A stretch of 64,000 nt of DNA from an uncultured Butyricicoccus sp. (lineage in GTDB: Bacteria > Bacillota > Clostridia > Oscillospirales > Butyricicoccaceae): the NCBI GenBank assembly GCA_934532985.1, contig CAKTAV010000010.1:14670-78669 (forward strand). The letters run 5' to 3'. The notes under the pieces are model-generated. The model saw only the letters and a list, made by a program, of their open reading frames with translations. It was not told where the DNA came from and did no database searches. Shown piece by piece: positions 8,201 to 17,370 of this stretch. The translations under genes were made by a program, and so were the position numbers. How positions within the stretch are numbered: the first letter of the stretch is position 1; each line of letters begins with the position of its first letter.

Positions 8201-9266
8201 AAAATCCCGTTTGATTATGTCGATAAGACATTTCAATCCACGCCCTCCGCGAGGAGGGCGACGAGTGCAATTTTTCTCTGCGTGCCCACAGTACAATTTC
8301 AATCCACGCCCTCCGCGAGGAGGGCGACTTTTGTTCGCGCGTGGAGACGCGCGCATAGCCGTATTTCAATCCACGCCCTCCGCGAGGAGGGCGACAAACG
8401 AGCCGTTTCAAGGCATTTTGACGCCCAAATTTCAATCCACGCCCTCCGCGAGGAGGGCGACCAGATACCTGAGCTTGCCCGACACAGACGCAAAAATTTC
8501 AATCCACGCCCTCCGCGAGGAGGGCGACAAGATTTTTCCGTGCAATTCTCCGCAAGATGAGCATTTCAATCCACGCCCTCCGCGAGGAGGGCGACGGTCG
8601 TTGCTTCTGCAAAAATCTTTGCGATATGCAATTTCAATCCACGCCCTCCGCGAGGAGGGCGACAGGAGCGACTCCAGCGCGCAATAGCCGCACTGGTATT
8701 TCAATCCACGCCCTCCGCGAGGAGGGCGACGTTATGCGAGGTACCCATCGAGCAAACCGTGCCTGATTTCAATCCACGCCCTCCGCGAGGAGGGCGACTC
8801 GTTGGTATAACTGCAACTATCTAAGAGATGACATTTCAATCCACGCCCTCCGCGAGGAGGGCGACGCGATTAGAGCGCATGGCGCAGGAGAGCACCGAAA
8901 TTTCAATCCACGCCCTCCGCGAGGAGGGCGACGGTGTACTTTTTCTTTCCGCGCCAAATGATAGCATATTTCAATCCACGCCCTCCGCGAGGAGGGCGAC
9001 ATGTTATTTTTTGCGTTGCCTGTCAGATGGTGTATTTCAATCCACGCCCTCCGCGAGGAGGGCGACAGGTGGTTATTGATGACCCCGAAGCGCAAACAAA
9101 TTTCAATCCACGCCCTCCGCGAGGAGGGCGACCGGCTATGCGCGCGTCTCCACGCGCGAACAAAACATTTCAATCCACGCCCTCCGCGAGGAGGGCGACG
9201 CCATTCAGCGTAAATTCTCACGTTGTTCATTTTATTTCAATCCACGCCCTCCGCGAGGAGGGCGAC
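5281..9266 (-). CRISPR. Type I-C CRISPR array, 60 repeats and 59 spacers
   Basis: Repeats of 33 bp start at 5281 and recur every 66-69 bp to the last at 9234. Spacers are 33-36 bp. As written on the plus strand the repeat runs ATTTCAATCC...palindrome GCCCTCC/GGAGGGC...GAC. Its reverse complement starts GTCGC and ends GTGGATTGAAAT, the type I-C form. Transcription and growth are therefore on the minus strand, from the leader near 9267 toward 5281, so spacers near 9233 are newest. 58 repeats look identical. The exceptions are 5550 (one change in the loop) and 7628 (loop TCGC instead of GCGA). Spacers at 7125/7259 and at 8329/9133 are related pairs. The many frames reading through the array are artefacts of repeat length. 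Confidence 0.99.
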
Positions 9267-9449
9267 AGCAAAAACAGAGAGAAAATCTCTATTTCCAGAG
9301 TAATTATAAGCTACTTTACACGAAATAAAAAGATGCTTTGAGAAAAAATTTACCATTATTGTTTCGAACAGTGAAAAAGCGAGTCATTTGTTGGTGCGAA
9401 GGTATGCGGTAATTTCTGCTTGCTTGTGCTTCGCACAGACGGAAAACCT
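9267..9449 (-). promoter_or_regulatory. CRISPR leader with array promoter
   Basis: AT-rich 183-bp stretch between cas2 and the first transcribed repeat. A minus-strand TATAAT (9303-9308) lies 36 bases before the repeat, with a weak -35 TTTTTA (9326-9331) 17 bases upstream. The last 30 bases before the repeat (GAAATAGAGATTTTCTCTCT and TTTTTGCT) are where Cas1-Cas2 integration signals are expected. Confidence 0.75.
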
Positions 9450-9740
9450 TCACAATATTAAGACTCCGTCTTGCTCCGAATTGGGGTGAACGCCAACATG
9501 CTCTACTTTGTTTTTGTAATTGTTTCCAAGCTGATAGAAACGCAAGCTATCTTTTTCGGGCTCAATCAGAGCACATAATTCTGCTTTCAAAACAGCAAAT
9601 TGTGCGGCGTCTAATAGACATTCAAAAACAGAATTTTGTACCCGCTGACCGTGGCTGACACACTTCTTTGCGATATTGCGCAGCCGCTTGCGTCCGGCGG
9701 CAGTCTCGGTGTTCACATCATATGTAATGAGTACCAGCAT
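9450..9740 (-). CDS. cas2: Cas2, spacer-integration subunit
   Basis: 96 residues from the ATG at 9740 (MLVLITYDVNTETAAG). The frame is open further upstream, but AGGAAGG lies 8 bases before this start and it is the standard Cas2 N-terminus. The ferredoxin-like fold signature is clear: the first strand ends in YDV with the conserved aspartate, then RRL-type helix, GQRVQNSVFECLL and the second strand FYQLG. Cas2 bridges two Cas1 dimers in the integrase complex. It is the last gene of the cas operon, 13 bases after cas1, and is followed directly by the leader. Confidence 0.96.
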   Translation of the reverse strand: MLVLITYDVNTETAAGRKRLRNIAKKCVSHGQRVQNSVFECLLDAAQFAVLKAELCALIEPEKDSLRFYQLGNNYKNKVEHVGVHPNSEQDGVLIL

Positions 9741-9753
9741 AAGACCTACCTTC

Positions 9754-10785
9754 CTATTTCCAAAAGAATGGAGGATATAGCTCCAGATCACCGCGTAGGG
9801 TGCGGGCGAGCAGCAAGGCTTGAATATACGGAACAAGTCCCCAAGGAATTTTTTCTTTTAGGAATGGATGCGTAATTGTTGCGTTTTTCTTCTGCTGCCA
9901 TGCGCCTAAAAAGGCACGTTTTCCGTCTTGTGTGAGAAGAACGGCGCCATTTTCCTGCTGCTGAAAATGCTTTGAAGTGAGAATACGTTGATTGATACAG
10001 GAAAGGACAAAGCGGTCGGCATATACCGCACGCAATTCCTCCATCAGATCGAGCGCTAGACTTTTCCGGCCGGGACGAGAACGATGCAGAAAACCGACAT
10101 ACGGATCCAGTCCAACACTTTGCAGCGCAGCGGCACAATCATTTGCCAAAAGGGAATAGGCAAAGGACAGTAAGGCATTCACTTTGTCAAGCGGTGGGCG
10201 GCGACTGCGGGAGAGAAATTGAAATTCCTCATGCTGCTGTAAAATCAGAAAATCAAAGCAATTAAAATAACGCTGCGCCGCTTCGCCTTCCAATCCGCGC
10301 AGCTGATCGCTATTAGTGACATGCTCGATAAGAGAAAGGATGGAAGTCAATTGTGCGCTGGCGCTTTTCAGCTGATCGACCGGAACACGCTGCGGATGAT
10401 CTCGTGTGGCTCGTTCTAACACCCAGCGGGCATTATACACCTTGCCAAGGATAAAATAACGTGCGTATTCGGTACTGTTTAGCGGGTCCTCTGCAATACG
10501 GTACTGGGCTTGCCGCAAGAGAACATTGCCACGTTCTTCGCCGACGGTACGCGCCAGAAAGCGCCCCTGCGGACTGAAAAAGCACAAATCAATGCCGGAC
10601 TCTGCACATTTTCCCATTAAAGCGGGACTCGCTCCGGCGTAACTAAAACAAACAATACTCTCCAAGGTGCGCAGAACGGCATGACCAATTTCTGCCTTAT
10701 CGCGACGGACAATGACATTTTCATTCTTCAAAGAAAGATAAGCATCTTCACTGAGAACATACAGAGTATTGAGTAATTTCCTCAT
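9754..10785 (-). CDS. cas1: Cas1 integrase, type I-C
   Basis: 343 residues, the usual size. It opens MRKLLNTLYVLSEDAYLSL, as type I-C Cas1 proteins do. The metal-binding active site is visible as the glutamate in GLEGEAAQRYF, the histidine in VGFLHRSRPGR and the acidic residues in LDLMEELRA. Cas1 catalyses the two transesterifications that insert a prespacer at the leader-repeat junction. The start overlaps the cas4 stop (ATGA) and has GGAGG 7 bases upstream, so cas4, cas1 and cas2 are probably translationally coupled. Confidence 0.97.
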   Translation of the reverse strand: MRKLLNTLYVLSEDAYLSLKNENVIVRRDKAEIGHAVLRTLESIVCFSYAGASPALMGKCAESGIDLCFFSPQGRFLARTVGEERGNVLLRQAQYRIAEDPLNSTEYARYFILGKVYNARWVLERATRDHPQRVPVDQLKSASAQLTSILSLIEHVTNSDQLRGLEGEAAQRYFNCFDFLILQQHEEFQFLSRSRRPPLDKVNALLSFAYSLLANDCAAALQSVGLDPYVGFLHRSRPGRKSLALDLMEELRAVYADRFVLSCINQRILTSKHFQQQENGAVLLTQDGKRAFLGAWQQKKNATITHPFLKEKIPWGLVPYIQALLLARTLRGDLELYPPFFWK

Positions 10786-11459
10786 GGCTTGTCCTCCAAT
10801 TGCGTGACTTCATCGAGGTAGGAGCGCAGGTAGGTTTTGGGGTTGGCTCGTCGGCACAACACAGGTAGGCAGAGCTCTTTGAGGGAGCACTCGTTACAAT
10901 GTTTTGCGGGGCGAACCTTTGGAGTGTAATTACGAGAAAAATATTGATTCATCTCATCCGCCATGGACTGTGTTTTCTGACGCAGTTCTTGTGTGAGGGG
11001 AACGATTTCCCGTCGTCGGGTTTCTGCGTAAAATAATGCACCCTGCGGAATGTTGCATACGAGCATTTCTTCCAGTGCCATGGCTTGGGCGCAGAGCTGT
11101 AATCGGTCCGCATCGCTTTCTTTGCTGTGTCCGTGCTTATATTCTACGGGCATGGGCTTCCACAATCCGGCTGTGTGCTGCAACGCAATTCCGTTGGGAT
11201 CTTCACGGAATTCTACCACATCACAATTTCCAACAAGATGTAGCCGATGGCTGACCACCCGCATTTCACGGGTGATCAGCAAACCGGCGCGACGTTCGGT
11301 CTGCGCCGCATCATGGCAGCGATTATGCTCCAAACGTCCTTCCGCAGTACGCAGATTCTCTGCCCACTGCTGCTCCAGATAAATGAGAGCCCATTGACGA
11401 CGGCAGAAGCAAAAGTGCTGAATGCCGGACATCAGCAAATATTCATCTGCGGGATCCAT
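10782..11459 (-). CDS. cas4: Cas4 exonuclease for prespacer trimming
   Basis: 225 residues. PD-(D/E)xK nuclease motifs are visible: GNCDVVEF and PVEYKHGHSK with the catalytic lysine, and the QLCAQAMALEEM helix. One cysteine near the N-terminus (FCFCRRQWAL) and three near the C-terminus (HCNECSLKELC) form the 4Fe-4S ligand set typical of Cas4. In type I-C, Cas4 works with Cas1-Cas2 to select PAM-bearing ends. Its ATG overlaps the cas7 stop (TAATG). Confidence 0.96.
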   Translation of the reverse strand: MDPADEYLLMSGIQHFCFCRRQWALIYLEQQWAENLRTAEGRLEHNRCHDAAQTERRAGLLITREMRVVSHRLHLVGNCDVVEFREDPNGIALQHTAGLWKPMPVEYKHGHSKESDADRLQLCAQAMALEEMLVCNIPQGALFYAETRRREIVPLTQELRQKTQSMADEMNQYFSRNYTPKVRPAKHCNECSLKELCLPVLCRRANPKTYLRSYLDEVTQLEDKP

Positions 11460-12346
11460 TAGGACATCCTCTGGCAGTGAACGCCTTCCGGCAGATGGTC
11501 TTCGGCAACCGTTACCGTGTAATCGCTATATTTGCGGGGGATAACAATGTCGTCCTTGCGCTGGGCAGAAACCAGATCAAACAGCTTGTAAGAAGGAGCA
11601 TTGCCAAACACCGAATCGTGCTGAAAGACAATCAGCTCACGGACGGCCATTTTGCCGCGGGCAGCGCTGTGGTCATCTTCAAACATATTTAAAATTGCCT
11701 GCCATAAAAGCTGTAAATCGTCCTCTGAAAAACCGGTGGTCTTGCGGGCTAAGTTGGCGGAGATATAGCCTTCGGCGCGGTAAAGAGCATATGGAACAAT
11801 ATGCTTGCGGCCCATTTCCGTGCCCTTCTTTTCGGCATCGGCCTCGGTGGTGATCGCCACACGCGTGATGGTGACTTCCTGCGGAACGATAGGATCAACC
11901 GAGCGGGCAAAGCTCAGCTGAACCGGTCCGCGAACCTGACCGCAATTGAGCGCGCCTTTGACAAAGGTCGTCATGACTGCGCCGAACGTGCGAATGTCAA
12001 AGAACTCTTGGCACATAAAATCGCGCAGCTTGCGGTCGATCTCCGGATCTGACTTTTTGGCAGCCTTCAAGTCACTGTTGATACCGAAGTGCTCGATGGC
12101 TTCGGCATCGCTGCGGTTGAGCGGGACACCTTCTTTGATATAAATACGGTATCCCGGTGTGTCTTCCATCCGCATCTCGACATAGTTGCGGATTTTGCGC
12201 TTCAAGCAGACGTCGGTGATGAGGCCATGACCGGTTTCCGGATCGATGCGCGGCATATTGCCGGCATCGGGATCTCCGTTGGGATTTCCGTTCTCCACAT
12301 CAAAGAGAACAACAAAGTCATAACGGTTCTTGATTGCTTCAGACAT
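11459..12346 (-). CDS. cas7: Cas7 (Csd2), Cascade backbone subunit
   Basis: 295 residues beginning MSEAIKNRYDFVVLFDVENG with NPNGDPDAGNMPR, the signature N-terminus of Csd2/Cas7. TFGAVMT and the GPVQLSFARSVDPI segment of the RRM fold are also present. Several copies polymerise along the crRNA in the type I-C complex. GAGGAGG lies just before the ATG, one of the strongest ribosome sites in the operon, fitting the high stoichiometry of Cas7. It follows cas8c with only 3 bases between them. Confidence 0.97.
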   Translation of the reverse strand: MSEAIKNRYDFVVLFDVENGNPNGDPDAGNMPRIDPETGHGLITDVCLKRKIRNYVEMRMEDTPGYRIYIKEGVPLNRSDAEAIEHFGINSDLKAAKKSDPEIDRKLRDFMCQEFFDIRTFGAVMTTFVKGALNCGQVRGPVQLSFARSVDPIVPQEVTITRVAITTEADAEKKGTEMGRKHIVPYALYRAEGYISANLARKTTGFSEDDLQLLWQAILNMFEDDHSAARGKMAVRELIVFQHDSVFGNAPSYKLFDLVSAQRKDDIVIPRKYSDYTVTVAEDHLPEGVHCQRMS

Positions 12347-12349
12347 GAT

Positions 12350-14113
12350 TTATTCCTCCTCGATTTTTTTCGCATATCGTTTCTGTGTCTGATGATAGTA
12401 GCCGAGCTCAAACGCTCCTTGCTCCGGAAGTGTCATGCGGGAGGGAAAGGTCTCGTCAAGCTTGGACATAAGAGAGGTGATTTGCTGATTATAAAAGGTA
12501 CGGTTGCCTTTTTCTAACTTCTGCAAGTGCTTCTGCGTGAGCTTAACCAGTGTTGGGAAAACAACGGCAGGGGTAGAGCAGGCGGAATTGAAATAACGAT
12601 CTTTGATGGTAGTGTTCAGATTGGGATTTGCGGCATCCTGCACCGCTTCCAATACGGCAAACAAGCGGCCGAGAACATAAGGGCAATACTTGCTTTCTTC
12701 GTTTAATTTCACGGTTAATACCTCCTTGTGTTTGGAAAGCGGAGAAGCATTCCGCAGATAATAGGCTTTCAAAATCGAGGCGCGTCCCCGGGTAATCTCG
12801 TGCTCGGCGCGGATACGAAGCGTGACACCATGGAGCAATGTTGCGGGGTAAATTCCGCCGGTTAAAATGGAACGAAGGAGATCACCCACTAATTGAGGAG
12901 AGGGCGATGGATTTCTCTCCTTGCGGTTTACCGTTTCCATGGCGAGAGCCCAAATCGAAAGCAGTTCGCGTTTGTCATATGAGGGGCGAACGATTTTGAG
13001 ATTGTCGAAATGTTGCTGCATATGCCCTGCAAATGTTTGCAGTGTATCCCGCAGAAAAAAGCGAACGGATACGCGAGCAGCGTTGGGAGAAAGGCCAAGA
13101 AAATAGAAATGCTGGTCCGGTGTGAGCATTTCTTTCAGCCAAGAACAGGGCTTTCCATCGGCGAGCAGACCGAGTGCTTTGCTCAAATCCTCATCGTGAA
13201 TACCGGAATCCTCGGGAGGACCGAACATTGCAGCCATACCCAAGGTGGCAAGAGCAGGCGATGCATTTTCTGCCCAACAGATTACCGTGGTATCGCCGAT
13301 TACTTTGCAATGGTTTCGGTCGGATAACAAGGTATTGAGGGCGGTAGTATAAGCAAATGCGGCATACTCGCTGACCGGAGCATTTGCTCCCTGCTCGTGT
13401 CCATACGAACAAAAGGCTGGGGCATTAAAGGAAACCAGCGCTGCGCCGGAGCTCTGTGCGCCGAGAACGCCCTTGATTGGCGGGTGAACCAAAGCAACTG
13501 GCGCTTGTTTTCCGGTAATTAAACACTGCGCACTGTCGGCATCGGGATCATCGGCGTTATAGTAACGCTGCCACGCGTCTTGAATTAAAGGATCGGTGGT
13601 GGCAAGCTGGCTTCCGTCGGCGGTTTCGACACAGAAAATTAGATTGGCATTGCCAGTCAGCTCTTTCCATGAATCCACAAGAAGAGGGTGGACAGAGGCT
13701 TGCTCCGGATTCCATGTGTCAAAATAGGTGAGAATTGCCTTGGCCGAAGGACAATCGATATCGTCTAAAATCTTGTGATGCAGCTTGGCACAGGCCTGAA
13801 AGCACTGAACGGCGCGCTCCGGTTTGCCCTTTTCATCGGCGCCCAGAAGATAAGAAGAATTATCGCACAAAAAATTTGCGACGACACCGGCAGTACGTTT
13901 TACATGAGCGGGAACAGAAATTTCTTGTGGGGATAGAACCTCTTTCTTTCCTTTGGGTACCATCCGACGGCAGTCGACCAAATCGATCAGCGTACCGTTT
14001 TCGTCCAGCTTGAGCCAGAAGCTGACCTTGAATTTGTTGTCCCAGCCAGGGGAAGAGATTTGTCCCTGGCGGAGAAGCTGCTCATAATAAGCAGTTAAGG
14101 CTTGTAAAATCAT
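12350..14113 (-). CDS. cas8c: Cas8c (Csd1), Cascade large subunit
   Basis: 587 residues, the normal Csd1 length, opening MILQALTAYYEQLLRQGQI and showing the family segments CLITGKQAPVALVHPPIKGV, LVSFNAPAFCSYG and FYFLGLSPNAARVSVRFF. Cas8c recognises the PAM and recruits Cas3. In many type I-C systems an internal start also yields a small subunit (Cas11c) from the 3' end of this gene. I did not find a decisive internal ribosome site, so this stays a possibility. GGAGG is 7 bases before the ATG, which overlaps the end of cas5c. Confidence 0.96.
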   Translation of the reverse strand: MILQALTAYYEQLLRQGQISSPGWDNKFKVSFWLKLDENGTLIDLVDCRRMVPKGKKEVLSPQEISVPAHVKRTAGVVANFLCDNSSYLLGADEKGKPERAVQCFQACAKLHHKILDDIDCPSAKAILTYFDTWNPEQASVHPLLVDSWKELTGNANLIFCVETADGSQLATTDPLIQDAWQRYYNADDPDADSAQCLITGKQAPVALVHPPIKGVLGAQSSGAALVSFNAPAFCSYGHEQGANAPVSEYAAFAYTTALNTLLSDRNHCKVIGDTTVICWAENASPALATLGMAAMFGPPEDSGIHDEDLSKALGLLADGKPCSWLKEMLTPDQHFYFLGLSPNAARVSVRFFLRDTLQTFAGHMQQHFDNLKIVRPSYDKRELLSIWALAMETVNRKERNPSPSPQLVGDLLRSILTGGIYPATLLHGVTLRIRAEHEITRGRASILKAYYLRNASPLSKHKEVLTVKLNEESKYCPYVLGRLFAVLEAVQDAANPNLNTTIKDRYFNSACSTPAVVFPTLVKLTQKHLQKLEKGNRTFYNQQITSLMSKLDETFPSRMTLPEQGAFELGYYHQTQKRYAKKIEEE

Positions 14114-14754
14114 GTGAATACCTCCACATTGCGGCAGTCTAATATACCGTTTTCCAGATTGGCACGGAAAAACTGCGCTTGGATATTCTGTGGATCGGAG
14201 TAGTCCATGGCATAGAGCATAAAGCCGAGATCCTGCGTGACGGTAACGGTTGGCACGGTATCACTGAGCCATTCGCGGAAATTAGCAGGAAACTCCCGGC
14301 AGCCGAAGTACGGCGTGTGATAGCACTGCCCCTTTCGCAAGCGGCGGCGCAGAATATCCTGAAACTTTCCGGCGTTGTCTCCGGGAGCGGCTTTGTCCGT
14401 CAATGTAAAATGACACTCAATGACATAGTGAGCATCTTGCAGAATCAATGCAGCGCGCTGCTGAATGTTAGCAGTGGTGTAAAGCGCAGGTGGAATGCCA
14501 CTCTTTACCGCAGAGAGCACCGAAGAGGATAATAATGTAGACTTTACCTCATTGCGCCGGATGTTGGTGAATTGGATGGGACTGAGCAAATAGATTTTGT
14601 CGATATGATACCGCAGACCGGGATGCCAATAAATGGACTCGACGATTCCGCGCGCGGCGGACGGTGTCATAATGTCATAGCTAACTCGCTCGGTTTTCAT
14701 CTCCGGACGGGAAAAGCAGGCATACCGTCCCCAGACTTCAATTTTTATAGACAA
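14110..14754 (-). CDS. cas5: Cas5c (Csd5), crRNA-processing endoribonuclease
   Basis: 214 residues from a TTG start at 14754 (SIKIEVWGRYACFSRPEMK). The frame is open upstream, but GGAGGTGA sits 6 bases before this TTG, and the upstream residues are encoded by an AT-rich leader unlike the family N-terminus. The family pattern VWGRYACFSRPE, YDIMTPSAARGIVESIYW and FGCREFPANF is clear. In type I-C, which lacks cas6, Cas5c itself cuts the repeat RNA and keeps the 5' handle in the complex. No separate cas6 is present here, consistent with that. Confidence 0.96.
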   Translation of the reverse strand: MSIKIEVWGRYACFSRPEMKTERVSYDIMTPSAARGIVESIYWHPGLRYHIDKIYLLSPIQFTNIRRNEVKSTLLSSSVLSAVKSGIPPALYTTANIQQRAALILQDAHYVIECHFTLTDKAAPGDNAGKFQDILRRRLRKGQCYHTPYFGCREFPANFREWLSDTVPTVTVTQDLGFMLYAMDYSDPQNIQAQFFRANLENGILDCRNVEVFT

Positions 14755-14819
14755 TAATATCACCTCCTTGTTGATGTATATATAGAGTTTGAAAGAGAAC
14801 AATCATAGAAAAGACTCCT

Positions 14820-16991
14820 TTACCAAAATAAACCGACACCGGTTTCAACGTCCATGGCAAGTCCGGTTTCCGGAGAATAATAGGTATCCGGATCGGCTAA
14901 AATCGCGTCCCCGCTGGGGAGAATTTCGAGCGCTCCGGCGGCATTCAGCGCATCAAATTGCTGCTTATAACAGGTAACGCTGTAAATACCGAGTTGGCGC
15001 AGAAGAGAACGGCTGACAAAGCCGAGCCGCAGTCGTTCGCAGAGAGCGGCGCCGTCGCCGATAGGCAGATATACCGTGCGCGTTGGAGATTCGATGAGCT
15101 GAAACCGCTCCGCAACCTGAGCAAAGGGAAACAGACAACCGTTGATACCGCGCTGAAAGGCGTCTAGGATGCCCTTTTTGTCTAGTTGGTTTTGAATGCC
15201 ATAGAGCTCTTGAAAATAAAAATGGATTGCGTCAGGCGTGTCAATCTGATTGTAACGACGAATGGTAGCGCGAAGGGCGCTGACGTTCGCGCGGATCATC
15301 TGAGGAACGGAAGAATCGGCAAGGGTGAAGTAAAATACCATACTCTCGGATGCGCTGCGCTTTCCCTCTCGGTTGCATCGTCCGGCGGTTTGCAGAATCG
15401 AGTCCAATCCCGCCAGCTCACGATATGCTGTGGGAAAATCGACATCGACACCGGCCTCGATCAGGGACGTAGAGACGACGCGGCAGGGTTGTCCGGTTTT
15501 CAGCCGTTCGCGGATTTCATCCAGCTTGGAGTGACGGTCCGCCGCGCATAATAATGTGGTTAAGCAATAGCTGCCGTCCGGCGGGAGGGCGGCATAAAGA
15601 TCCTGTGCCGTTTTGCGGCGGTTGACCACACACAGAACCTGCTCTTGCGAGGACAGCTGCTCACAGAGAAGCTCGACCGAGAGTTTGCCGCTGTCACACA
15701 GTGTTGTACGGCGCAAGGTCTCGTACAGCGCTGCGGGATTGGGGCTGATTTCCTGAATGACGAGATTGGGAGCAAGCTCGTGAAACAGCGGGGAAAGCGC
15801 CGGTTGTGTTGCGGTACAGAGTACAGCGGTTGTGCGATAGTACTCGACCAGCTGCGCAATCGCAGAGACGCATGGGCGCAAGTAGTCATTGGGAATCGTC
15901 TGTGCCTCATCAAAAATAACAACACTGTTTGCAATGTTATGCAGCTTGCGGCAGCGGCTGCTGCGGTTGGAATATAGCGATTCAAAGAATTGTACCGCGG
16001 TGGTTACGATGATGGGCGCATCCCAGTTTTCGCTGGCAAGCAGCTGGCGGTACTGAGCGGGCGTTAAATCATCCTGTTCTGCCAGCTTGTAGTCCACACC
16101 CGAATAATGGGCGAGAACATTTTCTTCACCTAATAGTTTGGAAAAGTCTCGAACGGTTTGGTCAATAATCGAAGTATAAGGGATGACATAGATGATTCGT
16201 TTTTGTCCGTGCGCTATAGCGTGTTCCATCGCAAACGCGAGGGAGGAAAAAGTCTTGCCGCCGCCGGTTGGTACGGTGAGCGTGTACAATCCCTGCGGTT
16301 CTTGCTGGCCGTGTTCGCAGCAGGCGCGCAGTACGTCATTGCGCGTTTGGGCGACGGGAGAGCATTGATCGGCCTGTAAAAAGCGAGAGGCCTGTGCACG
16401 GAGAAGAGGGAGCAGATCACGGAGTGGTTGTCCGGTATGACGCGGCGCGGCATCTCCGCGCATAAATGTTTCGGTGTCAATAAAGTCCGCATCGACCAGA
16501 CAGGAATAGAGCATGCGCGTGAAAAATGCAGGAGTTCGGTTGTCCTGTGATGAATTTACCCAGTCCGGCACGGGTGCGATTTTGGGAGCATGAGCCGCAG
16601 CCCAAGAGCCTAATGGAGGCAGTTGGCGACGATTTCGACCAAACAGAGTGGCACTATCGGGAGAATCCTGTGGATGCCCGCCGTCCGGAATGCCGCTGTG
16701 ATGTCCTGCGATGGCAAAAGCGATAGGAATATTCCATTGTCGAATCGCAATTTGCGCTCCAGCGGTAGAATGATCGACTGGAGGACCGCCGTGCAGCCGT
16801 TTTTGGAATCCATCGGTGTCTTTTCCGACATCGTGATATTCACCGGCAGAATAGGCAGCGTCGCTGGCGCCGAACTGTTCGGCAAAGAGACTCGCCAACT
16901 GTGCGGTGTGTGCCAAATGGTCCGATAGCGTCTGTTCCCGCATGCCATCTTCACTGAGATGGGCGAGAGGAACATCTAAGGTGGATAGCAT
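14820..16991 (-). CDS. cas3: Cas3 HD nuclease-helicase
   Basis: 723 residues from the ATG at 16991 (MLSTLDVPLAHLSEDG). A TTG six codons upstream is in frame, but GGAGTGA is 6 bases from this ATG. An N-terminal HD nuclease domain shows SDHLAHT, GEYHDVGKDT, VDHSTAG and AGHHSGIPDGG. The helicase domain shows Walker A VPTGGGKTFSS, the DExH-type box IFDEAQTIP, CTATQPAL and QTAGRCNREG. Cas3 is loaded on R-loops by Cas8c and degrades the non-target strand. First gene of the cas operon, 65 bases before cas5c, all on one strand. Confidence 0.97.
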   Translation of the reverse strand: MLSTLDVPLAHLSEDGMREQTLSDHLAHTAQLASLFAEQFGASDAAYSAGEYHDVGKDTDGFQKRLHGGPPVDHSTAGAQIAIRQWNIPIAFAIAGHHSGIPDGGHPQDSPDSATLFGRNRRQLPPLGSWAAAHAPKIAPVPDWVNSSQDNRTPAFFTRMLYSCLVDADFIDTETFMRGDAAPRHTGQPLRDLLPLLRAQASRFLQADQCSPVAQTRNDVLRACCEHGQQEPQGLYTLTVPTGGGKTFSSLAFAMEHAIAHGQKRIIYVIPYTSIIDQTVRDFSKLLGEENVLAHYSGVDYKLAEQDDLTPAQYRQLLASENWDAPIIVTTAVQFFESLYSNRSSRCRKLHNIANSVVIFDEAQTIPNDYLRPCVSAIAQLVEYYRTTAVLCTATQPALSPLFHELAPNLVIQEISPNPAALYETLRRTTLCDSGKLSVELLCEQLSSQEQVLCVVNRRKTAQDLYAALPPDGSYCLTTLLCAADRHSKLDEIRERLKTGQPCRVVSTSLIEAGVDVDFPTAYRELAGLDSILQTAGRCNREGKRSASESMVFYFTLADSSVPQMIRANVSALRATIRRYNQIDTPDAIHFYFQELYGIQNQLDKKGILDAFQRGINGCLFPFAQVAERFQLIESPTRTVYLPIGDGAALCERLRLGFVSRSLLRQLGIYSVTCYKQQFDALNAAGALEILPSGDAILADPDTYYSPETGLAMDVETGVGLFW

Positions 16992-17028
16992 AAAGATCAC
17001 TCCAAACAAAATATGACTTATTATCTAC

Positions 17029-17058
17029 AGAATAGTATATTTACATATCATATGTCAA
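17029..17058 (-). promoter_or_regulatory. Predicted cas operon promoter with a palindromic operator candidate
   Basis: Minus-strand TTGACA (17053-17058) is followed by TATTCT (17029-17034, 18-base spacer) or TACTAT (17032-17037, 15-base spacer), about 40 bases before cas3. A perfect 13-bp palindrome, ACATATCATATGT (17043-17055), fills the spacer and touches the -35. That is a typical place for a repressor site; no regulator is identified. Confidence 0.55.
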
Positions 17059-17264
17059 TGTATAGGGAAATATTTTGCTGTATTGCACAAAGATAAAGTG
17101 TGATTTTAGACGATATGACCCTGCTAGATGGAAAAATATGAGAAAAATAGAAATGGGATATAAGATACCAATGCGAGAATATGGCAATATACTTCCTCCA
17201 AAATTCCACAGAACTGTGCCGATAAACCGCCTGCATTTCCCACTCTTTTTCGATTCCCCAAGCC

Positions 17265-17294
17265 TTGACGAAGTACAATCCGGATTGGTATAAT
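17265..17294 (+). promoter_or_regulatory. Promoter of the yicC-remA-gmk operon
   Basis: TTGACG (17265-17270), 18-base spacer, TATAAT (17289-17294), about 77 bases before yicC. The stretch 17059-17264 between the divergent cas and yicC promoters shows no gene. Confidence 0.8.
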
Positions 17295-17370
17295 AATATG
17301 AACACCCTTTGGTAAGGTAAGTGGATTTAGAGAAAGGGTTTTCGAGTATATATCAATTGGAGGGAATCAA

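Noticed and set aside
8731..8765. Ten shared bases (GCAAACCGTG) between this spacer and the relic spacer
   Set aside because: Too short to indicate a common source given the amount of spacer sequence compared.
5281..9266. Long open frames through the array on both strands, up to about 335 codons, with repeated peptides such as NPRPPRGGR or SPSSRRAW
   Set aside because: They arise because the repeat has no stop in several frames and repeat plus spacer lengths vary; the same repeat is translated in all phases. They are not genes.
9420..9445. GTGC-ttc-GCAC hairpin after cas2 as a terminator
   Set aside because: The 4-bp stem has no T tract; it is more likely just part of the leader.
12350..14113. 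Internal start within cas8c for a Cas11c small subunit
   Set aside because: Known from other type I-C systems, but I could not identify a clear internal ribosome site here, so it is not annotated.
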